NCBI GenBank assembly: GCA_017619755.1
Contig: JAFZRU010000007.1
Coordinates: 1-64,000 of the forward strand
Reading direction: 5' to 3'
DNA length: 64,000 nucleotides
Source: Prevotella sp.
Lineage (GTDB): Bacteria; Bacteroidota; Bacteroidia; Bacteroidales; Bacteroidaceae
Shown here: positions 60,765 to 64,000 of the stretch, piece by piece
Layout of the letters: the number at the start of each line of letters is the position of its first letter
How positions within the stretch are numbered: position 1 is the stretch's first letter
Notes under the pieces: generated by a model
The model's database searches: none
The model's input: the letters and a program-made list of their open reading frames with translations, nothing else
Told to the model about the DNA's origin: nothing
Program-made: the position numbers and the translations under genes

Positions 60765-62603
60765 TTAATACCAGCCCTTGTTTTGCTTGAGGTTGCTAAA
60801 TTTGAGCACTTCACTCTTGGGAATTGGTCCGAACCACTGATAAGAGCTGTCGAACTCACGTTTTTCCACATCTTCCTTGACTTTATAGACAAGAGTGCCG
60901 GTTTCTTCAATACGGGTAATCTCCATACCTCTGATTGGCTCGTTGATGGGCAACATCCAACGGCGGAGGTCCCAGAAGCGCTTGTTCTCAAAGCAAAGCT
61001 CTAAGCGACGCTCGTTACGGATGAGATTCGTCATCAAGGTCTTGTCCGCAGCACAGGCTTCGAGATAGACATCACCTTCTGGAAGGGGTTGGCCAATCTC
61101 GTTAGTTCCAAGACCTGCACGCTGACGAATGGCTTTGATGACGTCGTATGCAGTGAAACCTATGCCAGTTGGATCTGCCTTGGGTCCCCAGGCATCGTTG
61201 GCTGCTTCCGCATAGGCCAGGAAGATTTCCGTGTAGCGAATGCGTGGATAGACGTGCCACTGCTTGATTTCCGACCCACTTGCCGCAGGTGCCACATCGT
61301 CACGGAGAAGTTTCTTCAGGTAATAACCAGTACGTGTTGACTGATAAGGTAGTTTGTCGACGTTGTCATGAAACTCGCCCTTGGAGTTGGCATAGTAACC
61401 TGTGATGATATCAATTCTTCTGAATGTGGTGCCGTTATAGATGATGTAGTCAGAAAGACGAGGGTCACGGTTCAAGTATGGGTCCTGTGGGTTGTAACCC
61501 GAGGCGGGATCCGTGATGGGAAGTCCGTTGCGCATGGGGAAGGCATCAACAAGGTTCTGTGATGGATTGACGCGTCCGTTGCCATAGAGTGATGGCGGGA
61601 AGTTGTCCGCTTCCTGCGATGAATTGTTGTGTCCGTCTTCACGGCTTTCCCGCCAAAGAATTTCAGGCATCTCAGCAGACCCCGGCCCAAGTTTGGAAGT
61701 ATTCTTGTACCAGATGTTTCCCGTGGGGTCGAAGCCATCCAATCCTCCGTTGTGCTTGAGCACAATGGCACAAAGCGAGGCAGCATCTGCAGAAGTCACT
61801 CCGCTTTGTTCGCGGAATGCCGGGCTTGCAGCAAGCAAGGCAATTTGTGCCTTGACAGCTTCGACAATCTTTGCAGACATCAAGCCTTCTGCCTTGTAAC
61901 CGAAGACGAGGTTGAAACTGGAGTAATTCGCCCCGAGAGACCTATACTTGGCAGGGATTTCATCATCATCGAAGACGTCAATGTATTCATAAGGGAGATA
62001 CATCAAAGCACTGTCGCAGTCGGCAAAACATTGCTGTACGCATTTGGTGAAAGTGGCACGTGGCTGATTGAAATCGGAACTACCATCTTCCGGTGTGGTG
62101 AGCAAAGGTACTCCGTATAGAATGCCGTCGTCCGCATAACCACCATGGGCCTGTAGCAAATAGTAATAAAGTAGCGCACGAAGTGCGAATGCTTCCCCTT
62201 TCAACCGGTCAGTGAACATCTGTTGCTTGGATTCAGCACTGGGGGCCCATTTCGTCTTGTCAACAATCGTGAGGAATAGATTGACATACTGGATGCCACC
62301 CTTGCATTTGACCCATTGAGACATGGGGTCGTTGTCAGACTGCCATGAACCATAAGCAGCCATCTCCATGTAAGCGTTGCTTTTCGCATTGGAGACCGCA
62401 TCATCGGTGGCAACGTCCGTCTGAGTGGTATTCATATAAGGAAGACTACCGTAGGCGTACATCAGCAGACCATGTGCATAGTCAGATTCCTCGGCCAAGT
62501 CATCCAACTGCCGGAAGTTTTCTTTTGCCGGCTCGAACATGTCATCACATGCGCATAAGGCAAGGAGACCGATGAAAAAGCATATAATGTGTCTTGTCTT
62601 CAT
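60765..62603 (-). CDS. SusD/RagB family outer-membrane lipoprotein
   Basis: A 612-residue lipoprotein (MKTRHIICFFIGLLALCACDD, lipidated cysteine near 18-19) with the SusD TPR helices: SDYAHGLLMYAYGSLPY, LKGEAFALRALLYYYLLQAHGG (the SusD RAE.r.lRA.yy..L motif), YPRIRYTEIFLAYAEAAND, and the C-terminal LIRNERRLELCFENKRFWDLRRWM. It binds an oligosaccharide and acts as the lid of the SusC transporter encoded 15 bp upstream. Confidence 0.95.
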   Translation of the reverse strand: MKTRHIICFFIGLLALCACDDMFEPAKENFRQLDDLAEESDYAHGLLMYAYGSLPYMNTTQTDVATDDAVSNAKSNAYMEMAAYGSWQSDNDPMSQWVKCKGGIQYVNLFLTIVDKTKWAPSAESKQQMFTDRLKGEAFALRALLYYYLLQAHGGYADDGILYGVPLLTTPEDGSSDFNQPRATFTKCVQQCFADCDSALMYLPYEYIDVFDDDEIPAKYRSLGANYSSFNLVFGYKAEGLMSAKIVEAVKAQIALLAASPAFREQSGVTSADAASLCAIVLKHNGGLDGFDPTGNIWYKNTSKLGPGSAEMPEILWRESREDGHNNSSQEADNFPPSLYGNGRVNPSQNLVDAFPMRNGLPITDPASGYNPQDPYLNRDPRLSDYIIYNGTTFRRIDIITGYYANSKGEFHDNVDKLPYQSTRTGYYLKKLLRDDVAPAASGSEIKQWHVYPRIRYTEIFLAYAEAANDAWGPKADPTGIGFTAYDVIKAIRQRAGLGTNEIGQPLPEGDVYLEACAADKTLMTNLIRNERRLELCFENKRFWDLRRWMLPINEPIRGMEITRIEETGTLVYKVKEDVEKREFDSSYQWFGPIPKSEVLKFSNLKQNKGWY

Positions 62604-62618
62604 TTTCTTGTCGTTTAA

Positions 62619-64000
62619 TTAGAGGGTTACCTTTACACCGAGATTATAGAAACGAGTCTGTGGGGCATATCCAACGGTTGTCTCCATCAACTTGCGCTCC
62701 TTGGAGAAGGTGAGGAGGTCGTTGCCGTTCACATAGATGGAGAGAGCATTCACCCACTTGCCATCAAAGATTTTCGACGGGAAATCATAAGTGAGTTGCA
62801 CCTTGCGGAGGTCGAAGCGGTCCGTGCTGTATTTCCAGAAAGTAGAAGCCTCACCATTGTGGGCGTGGTTCCCTGCAGTCAGACGAGGATGCGTAGCCGT
62901 ATTAGCTGTCTCAGGCGTCCAACGCCCACGAGCATTGACGGAGTACTTGGTGTTAGAACACATATAATAGTAATTGTTGTTCTTCATTCCGTATGCACCA
63001 TACTGACCATTGCCCAAGAGGAAAAGGGTAAAGTTCTTATATTTGAGAGTGAGGTTCAAACCAACCGTGATGGGAGCACCGAATGTACCACTCTTGCCAA
63101 GGTCAACCTTATCCTTGCCGTCGATGATGCCGTCACCATTCACATCCTCATACTTCAAGTCACCAGGCTGGATGGTGCCGCCAATCCTTGATTTCGGCAG
63201 GTCGCTTCTCAATTCGTATTTTGTCGTACCATCAGCGTTTGTGGTCACATTAAAATCACTGACAGGATAGAATCCCAAACATTTGTAACCCCAGAGGACG
63301 TCAAGAGGACGTCCCTCGTTGTTTTGGTGCTTCGTCAAGTCATCCAAGAGTTCATCGCACTTTTTGTACTCAGTGGTGAGATAGGTGCCGACAACACCCA
63401 GCTGGGCGTAAACTTGCCCCAACTGCTTCTGAACAGTTACGCTGAAGTCAAGTCCCTTGCGGTTCTGGATGTTGTTGTTGATGGCCGGCATAAACGTTCC
63501 GTTGTTAAGGCCACCCTGCAAGTGTGAAGGGAATGTGGACAAGTTTTGGACAATGAAGCCATCCATATCCGTATTGAAGAAGGTGAGGTCGGTGGTAATC
63601 AGCTTGTTGAAGAACGACCCACGAAGGCTAACGGAGAATTCCTTGCGGTGGATGAAGTCAAGGGCGGGGTTGCTACCAACTTGAGAATTCGTAAGATTGA
63701 CAGATGTACCTTCATTCCAAGAGAATGAACTTCCAGCACTATTTGTCCACGTAGGCTCGTAGATATAGTAGTATCTACTACCCAAATAGACATCTATATC
63801 CTCGTTGAGGTCGCTATAGGATGCACTGAGCATCAAGTCATCAATGAAGCTGTCCTGCAAGAAGGCCTCCTTGGCAATATTCCAACCAATCGTGAAAGAA
63901 GGGGAGAGTGCTTCGCGATGCCCCTCTGCCAGACGTGCAGAATGAACAGCCGCCAACGAAGCTTCCGCGAAGTAGCGATCCATGAAGTCATAACCGGCCA
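62619..64000 (-). CDS. SusC/RagA TonB-dependent transporter, C-terminal part (5' end outside window)
   Basis: About 460 residues of the C-terminal barrel of a SusC-type transporter. The frame is open to the window edge, upstream of the first ATG (YDFMDRYFAEASLAAVHSARL resembles the SusC YKGRYLLEAS strand), so the gene continues beyond 64000. Barrel strands include LGSRYYYIYEPTW, DLTFFNTDMDGFIVQN, KGLDFSVTVQKQLGQVYAQLGV and the usual SusC end FSKERKLMETTVGYAPQTRFYNLGVKVTL. DVNGDGIIDGKDKVDLGKSG is the standard Ca-binding-like loop of the family. It imports the oligosaccharide captured by SusD. Confidence 0.93.
   Translation of the reverse strand, partial: AGYDFMDRYFAEASLAAVHSARLAEGHREALSPSFTIGWNIAKEAFLQDSFIDDLMLSASYSDLNEDIDVYLGSRYYYIYEPTWTNSAGSSFSWNEGTSVNLTNSQVGSNPALDFIHRKEFSVSLRGSFFNKLITTDLTFFNTDMDGFIVQNLSTFPSHLQGGLNNGTFMPAINNNIQNRKGLDFSVTVQKQLGQVYAQLGVVGTYLTTEYKKCDELLDDLTKHQNNEGRPLDVLWGYKCLGFYPVSDFNVTTNADGTTKYELRSDLPKSRIGGTIQPGDLKYEDVNGDGIIDGKDKVDLGKSGTFGAPITVGLNLTLKYKNFTLFLLGNGQYGAYGMKNNNYYYMCSNTKYSVNARGRWTPETANTATHPRLTAGNHAHNGEASTFWKYSTDRFDLRKVQLTYDFPSKIFDGKWVNALSIYVNGNDLLTFSKERKLMETTVGYAPQTRFYNLGVKVTL

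Overview
The window is a 64 kb chromosomal stretch from a member of the Bacteroidales, most likely a Prevotella-like gut or rumen bacterium of moderately high GC. This rests on: promoters of the TTG-19/20 bp-TAnnTTTG type; SusC/SusD pairs; DUF1735, DUF4861, DUF4295 and DUF6057 families; a trans-envelope propeller/AraC regulator; C-terminal type IX-like sorting tails ending in short NGKK-type strands; and the Bacteroidetes order rpmB-rpmG-DUF4295-ftsY-rimO. No phage, IS element, rRNA operon or CRISPR array is visible.

Layout. (1) 1-5.5 kb: the 3' part of rpsA, then uxuA-uxuB and uxaB, which turn fructuronate and tagaturonate into sugar acids that feed 2-keto-3-deoxygluconate. (2) 6.3-12.9 kb: a five-gene polysaccharide assembly/export operon (initiating sugar transferase, Wza-like SLBB exporter, two Wzz-like proteins, Wzy-like polymerase) with no other glycosyltransferases. 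(3) 13-25.8 kb: a large secreted adhesin-like protein divergent from a kinase-less propeller/AraC regulator, followed by a CE12-type acetylesterase and a CE8-type pectin methylesterase. Together with region 1 this suggests pectin breakdown leading to uronate catabolism. (4) 26-34.5 kb: a lipoprotein/patatin pair facing an apparent five-gene operon of a dipeptidyl peptidase IV, a DUF4861 protein, IorA, IorB and an aminotransferase, a plausible peptide-to-aryl-acid pathway. (5) 34.7-38 kb: a GH3 glycosidase and an orphan sugar transferase.

(6) 38-44.4 kb: envelope and housekeeping genes (zinc-ribbon/FHA protein, HU-SPOR and HU-LysM membrane proteins, rimO, ftsY, DUF4295, rpmG, rpmB). This 6.4 kb segment is peppered with a 29-bp GC-rich palindromic repeat, two copies of which lie in frame inside the HU-LysM gene. 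(7) 44.4-55.4 kb: a C10 cysteine protease, a TonB-receptor-like outer-membrane protein with an RGG/FGG tail, a HigBA-like toxin-antitoxin pair, tRNA-Ser(GGA), and a heme-motif propeller lipoprotein with a DUF6057 membrane protein. (8) 55.6-64 kb: a polysaccharide-utilisation locus read leftward (SusC partial, SusD, DUF1735-type lipoprotein, a degenerate GH10-like lipoprotein, a secreted protein with duplicated carbohydrate-binding-like modules).

The most unusual items are the 29-bp repeat family and its in-frame copies, the GH10-like lipoprotein that has lost its nucleophile, the paired proteins joining an HU fold to cell-wall-binding domains, and two genes whose promoters abut the start codon. 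All family assignments are from reading the sequence; no database search was possible.
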